Shown piece by piece: positions 12,344 to 21,263 of a stretch of 64,000 nt of DNA. Numbering within the stretch: the stretch's first letter is position 1; each line of letters opens with the position of its first letter. The stretch covers positions 85,668,979 through 85,732,978 of the forward strand of contig OZ022501.1 of assembly GCA_963989385.1 (NCBI GenBank). Direction: 5' to 3'. Under the pieces are notes generated by a model, which was not told the origin of the DNA, ran no database searches, and was given only the letters and a program-made list of their open reading frames with translations. The translations under genes were made by a program, and so were the position numbers. Origin of the DNA: Ctena decussata. Its lineage: Eukaryota > Mollusca > Bivalvia > Lucinida > Lucinidae.

Positions 12344-12526
12344 CAGTAGAACTTCATTGGCTCGAACAGGCTTGGGACCATGAAAATTAGTTCCTGCCAA
12401 GGGCAGTTCTAACCATCCAGAGTTAGTTTCCATATACATGTAAAAGGACCTCTAGGGACCAAGAAAAGAGTTCTAGCCAGGCATGGTGAACGAGCCATCA
12501 GGGTTCAAGCCGTTGAAGTTCTACTG
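12344..12526. mobile_element. pogo/Tigger-like MITE with TA duplication
   Basis: 183 bp beginning CAGTAGAACTTCATTGGCTC and ending with an inverted counterpart (GAAGTTCTACTG), flanked by TA on both sides (12342-12343, 12527-12528). CAGT ends with a TA target are typical of pogo-group Tc1/mariner MITEs. There is no transposase. Confidence 0.8.
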
Positions 12527-12555
12527 TATATGGCCTGAACATCCCAGCCCTTAAA

Positions 12556-12644
12556 TCCAGCGGGCACAGGGCGTCTCGGTGGCCTCGCACTGACGTCAAT
12601 GGGACGTCAGTGTGACGTCACTGCGACATCATGTGCCTGCTGGG
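12556..12644. mobile_element. GACGTC-rich MITE, TIR (C)CCAGCRGGCACA, copy 1
   Basis: A short element with ends CCAGCGGGCACA and TGTGCCTGCTGG and an interior dominated by GACGTC/GACATC words. Two further copies are at 34233-34340 and 60087-60197. Too short to code. Confidence 0.78.
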
Positions 12645-12660
12645 AAGGTACATGTGATTA

Positions 12661-12682
12661 GATCATTGTCTTATTTCTATGA
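12661..12682. mobile_element. Retroelement tail split by the Polinton (left piece)
   Basis: GATCATTG (12661-12668) recurs at 28229-28236 just after a (GAATT)n tail. 12669-12682 and 28160-28228 (less the duplicated CTATGA) together look like a 3' stub of a non-LTR element or SINE, with GATCATTG as its target duplication and the Polinton inserted inside it. Confidence 0.5.
12677..12682. repeat. Polinton target-site duplication, left (CTATGA)
   Basis: CTATGA lies immediately before the left terminus and recurs at 28160-28165 immediately after the right terminus. Six bases is the duplication length established for Polintons. Confidence 0.95.
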
Positions 12683-12721
12683 AGTAGAGTAAAAATAGGG
12701 GTTTTACAATATACTATTAAT

Positions 12722-12900
12722 AGTTAAGCCAGTACAAACCAAGACCAGGCTTAATTTCACAATATATGGTACATATGTTTTATGATTAAGCCAGTAGAGA
12801 CCAAGACCAGGCCTTATTTCAATAGTATATCGTACATATGTTTATAATTAATCCAGTACAAACCAAGACTAGGTCTAATTTCATAGTATATCGTAAATTT
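12722..12900. repeat. Three subterminal 62-bp tandem repeats, left end
   Basis: Units start near 12722, 12784 and 12846. Each has a TTAAGCCAGTA-like start, CCAAGACCAGG (third copy CCAAGACTAGG) and a TATATNGTACATATG-like block. They are mirrored at 27942-28120. Iterated sites next to a replicating, integrase-bound end suggest protein-binding sites, which is an inference. Confidence 0.8.
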
Positions 12901-12937
12901 TAAGGTTCGCGAATATGGATATCAAAATTTGAATGGA

Positions 12938-13868
12938 TTAATAAATCTCGTAAATAAGTAGAGCAACTAGTCCTACAACGACGCCCCCGACTATCAGTGC
13001 TGTTTTGTGGTTTTCATGTTCTTCAGCAACAGTTTTTGGTGTGGAACTCAGTACTGGATGTGTGTCAGGTTTTGGTATTTGATGTAGGTCAGGTTTTTTC
13101 AATGACTTTTGTGAGTCAGTCATGACATTTTTTGTGATAGCCTCATGTTTTGTTTTATATATCTTCTGTGCCTGTTTCTCGGTGGGTATCGTTATTGGCA
13201 TTCCAAGTGCTCCTATTATGGTTTTACCCTGGGCAGCTAAAGGGATTGATCCAGGTTCTACATCAACCTTTGGTTTGTGTGTTGGGGTCCCACTCACATC
13301 AGTGTAAGATGTGGCATTGGCAGGAAGGTTTACGGTTTTGTTCCACCATAACTTTTGATTATGAGTAGAGAGTACAATCTCGTTGTTGTAATTTTTTATT
13401 GTCCCGATTTGCAATTCCATATTGCTTGGAGCCATGTAAAGGCCATAGCCAAAAACATAGTCAACCTTGCTCCGGGCGTACTTCAAAGTATTTTGATAAC
13501 GGGTAATTTGACTTGGTAAGTCTATTGGCATTTGGACTCCATCTTCAACGTTTGCAAGGAATTCCTTCTGGGCATAAAAAGCTGAGCCTATCCCTAGTAT
13601 GTCAGATTTAATCTGAGACTGAGAGCCTAGAATGGCCCAACAGTAAGTCCTTATTGAGTCATTTATTCGTTCAACGCCGGGTCTTGTAAAGCCATCTGAT
13701 TTGTCGAGAATAAATGTAGTCCAGGCCTTGGGAAAACTTTGTGCAATGTAGTCAATGTGATAAACGTTATCAGGATGATTTCTTGAGAATGAATATATTT
13801 TATTATCATATTCACCTACACCTTTGACCGCCTGGTACCCAGTGTTTGTTACATACCAGTATATAGTC
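12938..13868 (-). pseudogene. TIR-borne 3' fragment of the 485-codon gene
   Basis: The minus-strand frame is open from the inner TIR edge to a stop at 12938. It encodes the same sequence as residues about 177-485 of the gene at 26447-27904, with two visible amino-acid differences (Tyr for His in the IKN-NNEIV region, Val for Ile in the terminal membrane segment). It lacks the first 176 codons, and the first in-frame ATG is only at 13531, so a product would be a 197-residue C-terminal piece ending in the membrane anchor. It is best read as a passenger of TIR expansion, not a gene. Expression cannot be excluded. Confidence 0.85.
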
Positions 13869-13890
13869 GTAAAAAGGCTTACGGCCTATT

Positions 13891-14160
13891 TAGACAACTA
13901 TATTATTTTTTAAAAGATGAAACACTGCAGACTTTGCGAACTTTTGAAAGACGAAGAATTGTTCACAAAAGGTAAAGGCGTATGCAAAAAATGTCGATCA
14001 AATCAGCAGAATATCAAAAACAAGAGGGCGCGTGCAGAGAAAAGGGTACTCAGACAAATACAAGATAATTGTGAACCAGCTGGTGTTGGCCTGTTTTGAT
14101 AGAATTTTTTGTTTTGGATTTTCTAGGTAAAAACATAGACAACTATCCTATTAGACAACT
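13891..14160 (+). promoter_or_regulatory. Repeated TAGACAACT words before the early genes
   Basis: TAGACAACTA occurs at 13891-13900, TAGACAACTA again at 14136-14145 and TTAGACAACT at 14151-14160. The copies precede the zinc-knuckle gene (start 13917) and the polymerase gene (start 14181) by 16-45 bp and are not seen before the structural genes. A shared promoter element for a replication class is a reasonable guess, but only the repetition is observed. Confidence 0.4.
13917..14099 (+). CDS. Small zinc-knuckle protein (60 aa)
   Basis: This 60-residue protein has two CxxC pairs (C4/C7 and C23/C26) spaced like a treble-clef or zinc-ribbon knuckle, followed by a lysine/arginine-rich helix (residues 27-46). 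Such small fingers are seen in front of phage endonuclease VII-like proteins and in other virus proteins, so nucleic-acid binding is likely; no catalytic residues are visible. It lies 48 bp inside the left TIR edge and 81 bp before the polymerase on the same strand, so the two may be co-expressed. The start is the first ATG, after an AT-rich leader. The function is not known. Confidence 0.6.
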   Translation: MKHCRLCELLKDEELFTKGKGVCKKCRSNQQNIKNKRARAEKRVLRQIQDNCEPAGVGLF

Positions 14161-14180
14161 GATTAGTATTAGAAAAAGAA

Positions 14181-17100
14181 ATGTCAGAACACGTTCAAAA
14201 ACTTCTTATGCTTTATGACAATGGAGTTATTGACGGTGGTGCCTTAAACAATGCATTGAAAGCATTGAACAATGCACCACAGGCGTCGCAGCCTCAAGAA
14301 AAAACCCAAGAAAAAACTCTCATAGACAAGGTGAGAGAAAAACGACGTAGAAAAAAGAAATTAAGAAAACAAAGAAAGGCAATTGCTGAGAAACAGAAAA
14401 ATGTTATAAATGAACTTAAAGAAAAAATTAAAGCTGTAGAATCGCCATTTCGGCTTGTGGACAAAACCAAATGTGGCTATCTCAGAGCGCATGAAATTTC
14501 CGTTAAACGATACAAAGACCCCATAAAAATGTTTCAAGATAAGAAAACTATTATAAAAAACAAGCTCACCGCTGAATTGCAAGAACTATCCGGTCTGAAA
14601 TGGCAATTTGGGCTTATTGTTGACTTTTTCAAGGATAAAAAGAATATACAGGGAACATTTTACAGCAATCAATATGCCACATTGTCTCCTCAAGAAATTC
14701 TCGCGTTTTACGATGAGGCAGTTTCGGCAATTGAGCAGAAAATCGAAAAATTCACTAAGGAAGGCTCAGGCTGGATGCTTGATAGATGCAATACATTGTA
14801 CCTTAACATCGCTAAATATGAGCCACTCAAGGGCTCATCATATTTTCCACTTCCTGAGGTCTTGGCTAATAAAAAGGCAATAATCAATGTGAAAAATCAA
14901 GATCAAGAATGCCTTAGATGGGCCTTAAGGTCAGCTTTATTTCCAGCTAAAAATAATCTCAACAACCCATACAGCTATCCAAAACAAGACAATTTAAACA
15001 TGGAAGGAATTGACTTTCCTACACCAGTATCACAAATTTACAAAGTAGAGAAACAAAACAATCTCGCCATCAATGTATATGGCTATGAGCAGACAGTTGT
15101 CCCATATCATATTTCTGGGCAGCCGAGTGAAATGCCACGGATCAACCTGCTGTTGCTCCATGACAAAAAAGACAATTACCATTATTGTTGGGTAAAATAC
15201 CTGTCCAGGCTGCTATACGACCAGAACAAATACAAAGGTAAAACATACTTCTGCGACCGCTGTCTCTACGGGTTTTCCCGTGAAGACCTACTAATCAGCC
15301 ACAAAGATGAATGTTACGGCATCAACGGCAGAGCAACTAAGATCGTAATGCCAGCCCCAGGGGAAAAAATAAAGTTTAAAAATTACCATAAACAGATGCA
15401 GGTGCCTTTTGTCATATATGCCGATTTTGAAAGCATAATAAAACCGCATCAAGTGGCAGCTGGGGATAAATCTGAAATCAAAAGCAAACACCAAGCATGT
15501 GGTTACGGATATCAGGTTGTTAGATATGATGGTGCATCATCTGGTGTAAGAATTTACAGAGGTGAAGACGCCGTAGAGCAGTTCTTGAAATCCCTGAAAC
15601 GGGAAGTAGTCAATATAAATAATAATGTATTTGCAAAGCCGAAGCCCCTACACATGTCGGAGAAAAATGAGAAGGATTTCCAGTCTGCAACGCAATGCTG
15701 GATCTGCCAGAAAGAATTCAACGATGAAAAAAATCCCAAAGTACGCGATCACTATAGAATCCTAGGCCACTTTAGAGCTGCTGCTCATAAACTCTGCAAC
15801 CTTAAACTTGCTATAAAACCGTGGGTAACACCCATCCCTGTTGTTTTGCACAATCTCAAAGGATATGACAGCCATTTAATCATGCAAGAGATTGATAAAA
15901 TCTCGGGCAGATTATCGTGCATTCCAAATAACACAGAAAAATACATCTCTTTCAGCGTTGGTCAACTTAAATTTCTGGACAGCTTTCAGTTTATGGCATC
16001 ATCTTTGGCAAAGTTAGTTGATGCAACTGACAAAAATGACTTTAAAATCACCCAGAAGACATTTAATCCCCAGCCAATCAAGAAAAGACTTTACGGCAGC
16101 TTTAGTTCTGAAGATAGTCGACCCATCATTCTGCGGGAGTGTGTCGACAGGCGTAAGCTAGCCTACATATTAGATCACAGCAACCAGTTTGACCTCGGCA
16201 GCAGTTTCCAGGATGGACAAAATACTGACAAGGAAACTCAGCTGAGCTTGCTTCGTAATTATCTCTCCATGTTAAACCAGAATGGAGAACGACCAATGTC
16301 ATACCGGCAGCGACATGGGTTTGGTCGATACTGGACAGCTGAAAAGCTAGGCATTCAAAATATGAGCCGGAAAATCCGTCATACAATATGCAAGGACAGC
16401 ATGTTTGACATCGACATGAAAAATGCGCACCCAACGCTACTTTCCTGGTACTGTCACAAACACGGGATAAACTGCGCAGCCCTGGATGCTTACATCAAGC
16501 ACCGTGATCCCATGTTGCAGGATATCATGAAGAACCGTGGCATCACCCGGGATGAAGCAAAAAAATTCTCTTAGCAATAATGAATGGCAAGCAAGAAAAT
16601 CTGCAGCCAGATGATCCACGGTGGTTCATCGATTATTATACTGGAATGCGCAGTATCATAAACGCTGTTGTCCAGCTTAATCCGGAGATGTATGAACATG
16701 CACAGAAAACAAAACATACAAATTACAATCTGGAAGGATCCACGATTAACCACATACTGTGCCGGTTGGAAAACAAAGCGTTGATGGCTGCTTTCGATTA
16801 CTTAAATGGAAAAGGCATCGAGGTTGCTTCTCTTATTTTTGATGGACTTATGATTTACAAGACTAATGTGTCCGATATTGCTGGTATTCTTAAAGGTTGC
16901 TCATCAAGTGTTGGCCATGTGTTAGAAGGTTGCGGCATCGAGTTCACCTTAAAAGAAATGGATGAAGGTTATGATATTCCCGGCCCAACCGGAAACCACC
17001 AGTCAACAGACATTGATATATTATTACAAAAGGGCGTTTACCCATACGAATATATGGATTCATTTGACCGGTTCCTGGAGACTCAGCTGCCGCCTATTGA

Positions 17101-18754
17101 GAAATTCCACAGCAGCCTAACAGATGAGGGTATATCCGAGAAAGATTACGAACATGCCCAGAAAGTATGGGAAACTTTCAGCTGCGAGACGCTGGGAGAT
17201 TACCATGATCTCTATCTAAAAACAGATGTGACTCTGCTGGCAGACGTATTCCAAACATTCCGTAGAACTTGTATAAATGCATACAAACTGGATCCGCTGC
17301 ATTATTATACAGCCCCCGGCTTATCCTGGGACGCTTTACTCAAATACACCGGTACTGAACTGGAGCTCCTGACTGACTACGATCAGCATCTATTCATAGA
17401 AAAAGGGATGCGTGGCGGTGTCAGCATGACTTCAAAAAGACACGCTAAGGCTAATAACCCTAGCGTGCCTGGATATAATCCAAACGAACAGCACAACCAC
17501 ATCATGTATTACGATGCAAATAATCTCTATGGCTGGGCTATGAGTCAGCCCCTACCTTATTCTGGTTTTAAATGGGTTGATAAACCGCCGCATGAACCAG
17601 GTAAGGGCTGCATCTTAGAAGTAGACCTAGAGTATCCAGCCGAGCTCCATGACTTGCATAATGACTACCCACTTGCCCCGGAGCGATTAAAAGTAAAAAA
17701 AGAATGGTTGTCTGATTACCAGTCATACCTTCTTGAAAATAACAGTATGCTCAACACCGAGAAGCTGGTCCCAAATCTCAGAGACAAAAATAAATATGTT
17801 TTGCATTACAGAAATCTGCAGCTATACCTGTCCCTCGGAATGAAACTCAAGAAAATCCACAGAATATTAGAATTCAACGAGGCGCCGTGGATGGAACCAT
17901 ATATTCGCATGAACACAGAATTCAGAAAAAAAGCCAAATCACCCTTTGAGAAAGACTTCTACAAACTCATGAACAATTCGGTATTTGGTAAAACTTGCGA
18001 AAACCTCCGGAAGCGAGTTGATATAAAAATTGTCCGAACAAATGGCGGTGATAAAGAAAAAGAGCAGATAAGAAAAATAATCGCTAAACCCAATTACAAC
18101 CGGGCTGTCATATTTTCTGATGAATTATCAGCCCTGCATACACACAAGACTCGCTTGAAACTAAACAAACCAGTATATGTTGGCATGTGTGTCTTGGACT
18201 TATCCAAGCATCTGATGTATGACTGGTATTACAATACACTGAAACAGAAGTACGGCAGAAACTGTACTTTGCTGTACACCGACACAGACAGCCTGCTGGT
18301 CGACCTAAAAACGCCAGATGTATATGCTGATATGGCAACCATGAGGACCCAGTATGACTTCTCAGATTACCCCAAGGATCACCCGCTCTATAGTGAGCAA
18401 AACAAAAAACTAATTGGAAAGTGGAAGGATGAATGTCAAGGTACCCCAATAGCTGAGTATGTCGGGCTGCGTCCCAAGATGTACTCAATTCTGCTGGCTG
18501 ATGAGCAGCTGATAAAAAAAGCAAACGGTGTTAAGAAATATGTCATCAATAAACTAATCAACTTTGCAAACTACAAAGATGCACTATTCAACCGGAAAAC
18601 ATACAGCCACGAAATGAATATGCTAAGAAGCCAAAAGCACCAGATCTACGGCCTTACAATTAACAAAACAACACTCTCGCCGCTGGACACAAAACGCTGG
18701 ATAGCCCCAGACGGCATCACGACATACGCGTTTGGGTATCAGCAGGAACAATAA
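14181..18754 (+). CDS. polB: Protein-primed DNA polymerase B, in two frames (14181-16574 and about 16565-18754)
   Basis: This replicates the element from a protein primer. First frame (797 codons): a basic, coiled N-terminus (residues 1-80), Exo I YADFES (D415, E417), a zinc/HNH-like CWIC (506-509), and Exo II with D563. Second frame (724 codons from 16580): Exo III Y212/D216, motif A YYDANNLYGWAM (D312), motif B KLMNNSVFG (462-470), motif C YTDTDS (D568, D570), KxY at 633-635. All catalytic residues are present. The frames are offset by -1; the first ends at TAG 16572-16574, just after the A-run 16559-16565. About 320 residues (16056-17015) that do not belong to the family lie between Exo II and Exo III (separate entry). 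The total of roughly 1520 codons is longer than usual for Polintons. The 3' end overlaps the convergent integrase. Confidence 0.93.
16056..17015 (+). other. Inserted palm-like (TV-Pol-like?) domain inside the polymerase exonuclease domain
   Basis: Family-typical sequence stops near residue 626 of the first frame and resumes at GVYPYEYMDSF in the second (residue about 150). The stretch between contains MSYRQRHGFGRYWTAEKLG, a motif-A-like FDIDMKNAHPTLL (D743, D745, H750, P751), a lysine helix at the frame break, and a motif-C-like SLIFDGLMIYK (D88-G89 of the second frame). D-x-D-NAHP plus FDG resembles TV-Pol, the family A-related polymerases of transposons, virophages and plasmids. That assignment is from memory of motif style and needs a profile search. 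The frame break lies within this domain. Confidence 0.6.
16559..16574 (+). promoter_or_regulatory. Candidate -1 slippery site / frame break in polB
   Basis: 16559-16565 is seven A's lying in the first frame as A AAA AAA, the canonical X XXY YYZ register. The zero-frame stop TAG follows at 16572-16574. The continuation is in the -1 frame. No strong stem is visible within 10 nt; a weak one (GATGA/TCATC with CCA/TGG) sits about 45 nt downstream. Loss of one A from the run explains it equally well. Confidence 0.45.
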
Positions 18755-19620
18755 GCAGTTCTTCTGTTACGAAACCTCTCTGCGGAGCTGGCGGCATTAA
18801 ATAATAAAACCTGATGCCCATGCAGAACAATGTGATGACTTATCTTATGAATACTGGCACTCCATATTGGGTCCGTGGCACGGCGTACGCCCCCTTCTTG
18901 TTCTCCAGGTTGATATAAATATCTTACAGTGGCATCAGGACAAATAGGGTTCCCTACAGTCCGTTTCTGTTTCACTGGAGGGGTTTTTTTCGTCTCCGCA
19001 TTTATGGCTTTGATCACTTCCGGTAATCTTTTTACCCATTCTCTGTTGCGTTTGTGCGGATTTTCCAATTCCTTCGCATACTGATAACCAAAAAGCCTTT
19101 CAGCCAGTGTCCTGTTGAACCTCTCAACCAAAGCTTGGTCACTGTGGATCTCTTTCCTGCCACGTCTGATACTTACGTTGTGTTTCGCCATCAGCTGTGT
19201 CACAGAGCCCATGAACTCCCTGCCCGGATCTACCTGTAGAAGCTTGGGAAAGTTCAGCTTTCGCTTGTAAATATTTTCAAACGCCTTCGCAACTTCTTTG
19301 CTGTCTTTTGAAGTCAGAGGCTCCGCCTCTTTATATCTGCTTTCAATATCAACGACTGTCAGCGCATATTTGTATGTCTTGCGGTTGACTGTATCATGCG
19401 GCAAAAACAACAAATCTGCCTGATGAATTTCATTTGGGGTGGACGCATCAAACCTGGGCCGTATTATTTTCTTTGGTGCGGGTAAATATATTTGCCACAC
19501 CGCCTGCTTTTTTAAAAATTCAAGCGCCTGCTTTTTACTGACTTTTGCTTCTTTTGCTAGTTTCTCTACTGCGGGGAGCCCTTTCCAGAACCCCTTTGGG
19601 CTGTAGTAAATCTTTTCCAT
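18739..19620 (-). CDS. int: Retroviral-type (DDE) integrase, C-terminus out of frame
   Basis: This inserts the element DNA and generates the 6-bp duplication. Catalytic triad: D69 (HQADLLF), D131 (QVDPGREFMG), E166 (ALVERFNRT), i.e. the usual D-D-about35-E spacing. The N-terminus (GFWKGLPAVEKLA) is the non-zinc helical domain of Polinton integrases. Family-like sequence continues through RYLYQPGE and RRATDPIWS; the last roughly 14 residues (RFRNRRTAYCSC region) are out of register. A neighbouring frame, entered at the GAGAGG run near 18772-18780, carries family-like sequence and would end at 18717. Loss of two bases from a GA repeat fits. The core is intact, so activity may persist. It is convergent with polB, overlapping its 3' end by 16 bp (38 bp in the alternative frame). 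Confidence 0.92.
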   Translation of the reverse strand: MEKIYYSPKGFWKGLPAVEKLAKEAKVSKKQALEFLKKQAVWQIYLPAPKKIIRPRFDASTPNEIHQADLLFLPHDTVNRKTYKYALTVVDIESRYKEAEPLTSKDSKEVAKAFENIYKRKLNFPKLLQVDPGREFMGSVTQLMAKHNVSIRRGRKEIHSDQALVERFNRTLAERLFGYQYAKELENPHKRNREWVKRLPEVIKAINAETKKTPPVKQKRTVGNPICPDATVRYLYQPGEQEGGVRRATDPIWSASIHKISHHIVLHGHQVLLFNAASSAERFRNRRTAYCSC

Positions 19621-19661
19621 TATTTTTTTATTCCAATTTTAAGACTAAAAAAATAATAAAT

Positions 19662-20087
19662 TTATATCAACTTATAAGCCAAAAACCCGGTTGCTGCCAT
19701 CCCCGCAACAATAAACAACAATTCACGGTTTTGCTGATCTGGGGATGGTGCATAATAATCACTCAACTTTGGCTCCTGAGGAAGTGGGTCAAGTTTTTTG
19801 CCAGTAATGTAATAGTATTGTTTCATAGCCTGATCAACATTGTCAAACGTCTGCTCAGCATGATGTTCTTTTTGTATTTCCTCATTGATAAAATCCAATC
19901 TCTGGGTTCTTTTTTTGCTCCAAGCTGCTTGAGCCGCTTCTAATTGTTCGACTGCTTTATCATGCCTTTCTCTTTCCGCCTCAGCATCGGTGTTTTTTCC
20001 CAATTTTGAGAATAAAAAATTACTTCCTGTGAACGCCAAGGCATTGACCACGGCACCTCCTAACATCATCGCTACTGCACTAGCCAT
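19662..20087 (-). CDS. Conserved Polinton small protein, two membrane segments (141 aa)
   Basis: Layout: an N-terminal small-residue hydrophobic helix (MASAVAMMLGGAVVNALAF), a long charged helical middle (about residues 30-85, rich in E, K, Q and A, probably coiled coil), a proline-rich linker, and a C-terminal hydrophobic helix (LLFIVAGMAATGFLAYKL) ending the protein. I recognise the type as recurrent in animal Polintons but know no function; a membrane-associated virion or assembly protein fits. It lies 41 bp upstream of the integrase on the same strand with an A/T-rich leader, the first of a run of four small genes read toward the integrase. No defects are visible. Confidence 0.75.
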   Translation of the reverse strand: MASAVAMMLGGAVVNALAFTGSNFLFSKLGKNTDAEAERERHDKAVEQLEAAQAAWSKKRTQRLDFINEEIQKEHHAEQTFDNVDQAMKQYYYITGKKLDPLPQEPKLSDYYAPSPDQQNRELLFIVAGMAATGFLAYKLI

Positions 20088-20122
20088 TTTGTTTATCGTG
20101 AAAAAAAAGTTTAAAACAGAAA

Positions 20123-20356
20123 TTATTTCATAATATCCGCTGGAATAATACCCTGCTTAATCAACATATCGCGTGTGGCCATCGCCAGCAGTATATCAAT
20201 AGAAAGCATTCCAATATCACCCATATTAAAATCCACTTTTGGTGCAGGTCTTCTCAAGAGTTTCTTGCCAAGTTCTGAGTACCCAACAGTGAGAAGAGTT
20301 TCTACTCCGGCGTGATAAAGCATGTTTGCAATTTGTTTACCGTCAATGGCTGCCAT
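20123..20356 (-). CDS. Conserved Polinton small protein (77 aa)
   Basis: 77 residues: an amphipathic N-terminal half (GKQIANMLYHAGVETLLTVGYSELGKKLL), a short basic proline stretch, then MGDIGMLSIDILLAMATRD with a hydrophobic helix. There is no known domain. It lies 35 bp from its downstream neighbour and 33 bp from the next gene upstream, all on the same strand, so transcription with the small-protein cluster is likely unless the AT-rich gaps (CTATATTTTCACAAAAAA before this ATG) each hold a promoter. The conserved look and tight packing make it a real gene; its role is unknown. Confidence 0.65.
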   Translation of the reverse strand: MAAIDGKQIANMLYHAGVETLLTVGYSELGKKLLRRPAPKVDFNMGDIGMLSIDILLAMATRDMLIKQGIIPADIMK

Positions 20357-20389
20357 TTTTTTGTGAAAATATAGTTTTTTTAATTTTAA

Positions 20390-20803
20390 TTATCTCATTT
20401 CAAAAGGGTCTATCGACGTTTGTATCTCAGGTATTTTAGGTTTTGATTTAGGTTGTGATTGAGGTTGTTTTATTTCAGTTTTACTGTAAATCATGTAAAT
20501 ACCAACGCCTACAGCTCCGATCATCACACAGAGCGGAATATAGTTCTTATAAACAGTCACTGTTGGTTGCCGCTCTGGTAGCTGTGGCTCTCTTGTTATT
20601 TTGATTGGTTCAGCTTCCAGGGTTTGGGCTTGTTTTTGTTTCCATCTGGCTTCAGCGCCTTTTTTACCAGCCGCGACACGTTTTTGGTTTTTTTCTTTTA
20701 GGGGTTCTTCACGTTTTTGTGGACCTTCACTTTTCTGGGGTTCACTCTGGGGTTCACTCTGGGGTTCTTGAGTTTTCTGAGCTTCCTGAATTTCCTGATT
20801 CAT
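20390..20803 (-). CDS. Basic, single-pass membrane protein (137 aa)
   Basis: The N-terminal third is low-complexity Q/E/P/K with short repeats (QSEP twice), followed by a basic patch RVAAGKKGAEARWKQKQ (about residues 43-59) that resembles the KGG-type basic motifs of stress and DNA-binding proteins. A transmembrane helix (PLCVMIGAVGVGIYMIY) follows near residue 90, with a polar tail. A basic face plus an anchor could tie DNA or capsid to a membrane, but this is conjecture. Its first 50 nt overlap the 3' end of the upstream gene in another frame, so the true start could be slightly internal. No recognised family. Confidence 0.6.
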   Translation of the reverse strand: MNQEIQEAQKTQEPQSEPQSEPQKSEGPQKREEPLKEKNQKRVAAGKKGAEARWKQKQAQTLEAEPIKITREPQLPERQPTVTVYKNYIPLCVMIGAVGVGIYMIYSKTEIKQPQSQPKSKPKIPEIQTSIDPFEMR

Positions 20804-21263
20804 TTTTTTCTATGGCATTTTTATTTTTGTTAAAATTAATATGCTTTGCAGTTGTTAGCATTGCTGTAAATGGAGCCAGGTACATCCCATACTTATAATA
20901 CAGCTCACAGCAAACGCTTGTCAGAGCATGATTGATAAATGGGTCTTCTTCTAGATCTTCTAATAACTTGGGTGGGTTTTCCACATGGAAATACTTTAAC
21001 ACCCCCATGACATATAAATTAATAAAAGAATTGCCCAACGTCTTAGTCATACTTGCACCAAGCCTGGCTTCATATCTACAGTAAAGCTTATCAACTTCTT
21101 GGGGCGTCATTTCATCTATGTCTGAGAGTTGCAACTCACGCCCTAAATATTGCCGACTTCCACCTCCGGCTATAATGGCTGAAAGTCTCACTCGTTTTGG
21201 CACATCTTGGCGTTCAGCTGGTGTATCTAGTGAAATATTTTCTAATAGATCTTCAGCGTTCAT
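20754..21263 (-). CDS. Conserved Polinton protein, RLSAI/RYEARLGA type (169 aa)
   Basis: I prefer the start at 21263 (MNAEDLLENISLD), giving 169 residues. The frame is open to an ATG at 21401 (215 residues), but the extra 46 residues are a hydrophobic leader out of keeping with the family and the AT-rich promoter-like gap lies just before 21263. Features: basic PKRVRLSAIIAGGGSRQYLGRELQLSDIDEM, helical LYCRYEARLGASMTKTLGNS, a mostly helical middle, and HALTSVCCELYYKYGMYLAPFTAMLTTAKH near the end. No named domain; a virion-associated role is a guess. It overlaps the next gene by 50 nt. Confidence 0.7.
   Translation of the reverse strand: MNAEDLLENISLDTPAERQDVPKRVRLSAIIAGGGSRQYLGRELQLSDIDEMTPQEVDKLYCRYEARLGASMTKTLGNSFINLYVMGVLKYFHVENPPKLLEDLEEDPFINHALTSVCCELYYKYGMYLAPFTAMLTTAKHINFNKNKNAIEKNESGNSGSSENSRTPE

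Larger units (their letters stand above)
12683..13868. repeat. Polinton left terminal inverted repeat (1186 bp)
   Basis: Starts AGTAGAGTAAAAATAGGGG and is the reverse complement of 26974-28159, with no net length difference. I noted at least four mismatches, two of them changing amino acids in the shared coding part. Near identity implies recent insertion or conversion. The repeat is long because it includes the 3' 930 bp of the right-end gene. Confidence 0.96.

Noticed and set aside
16056..17015. The polymerase insertion as an intron or intein
   Set aside because: It stays open apart from the single -1 break and carries conserved polymerase-like motifs. No intein splicing blocks (N-terminal Cys/Ser block, C-terminal HN) and no convincing splice pair at the boundaries were seen.
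18108..18524. 138-codon minus-strand frame inside polB
   Set aside because: It is a shadow of the polymerase coding strand with no family resemblance.
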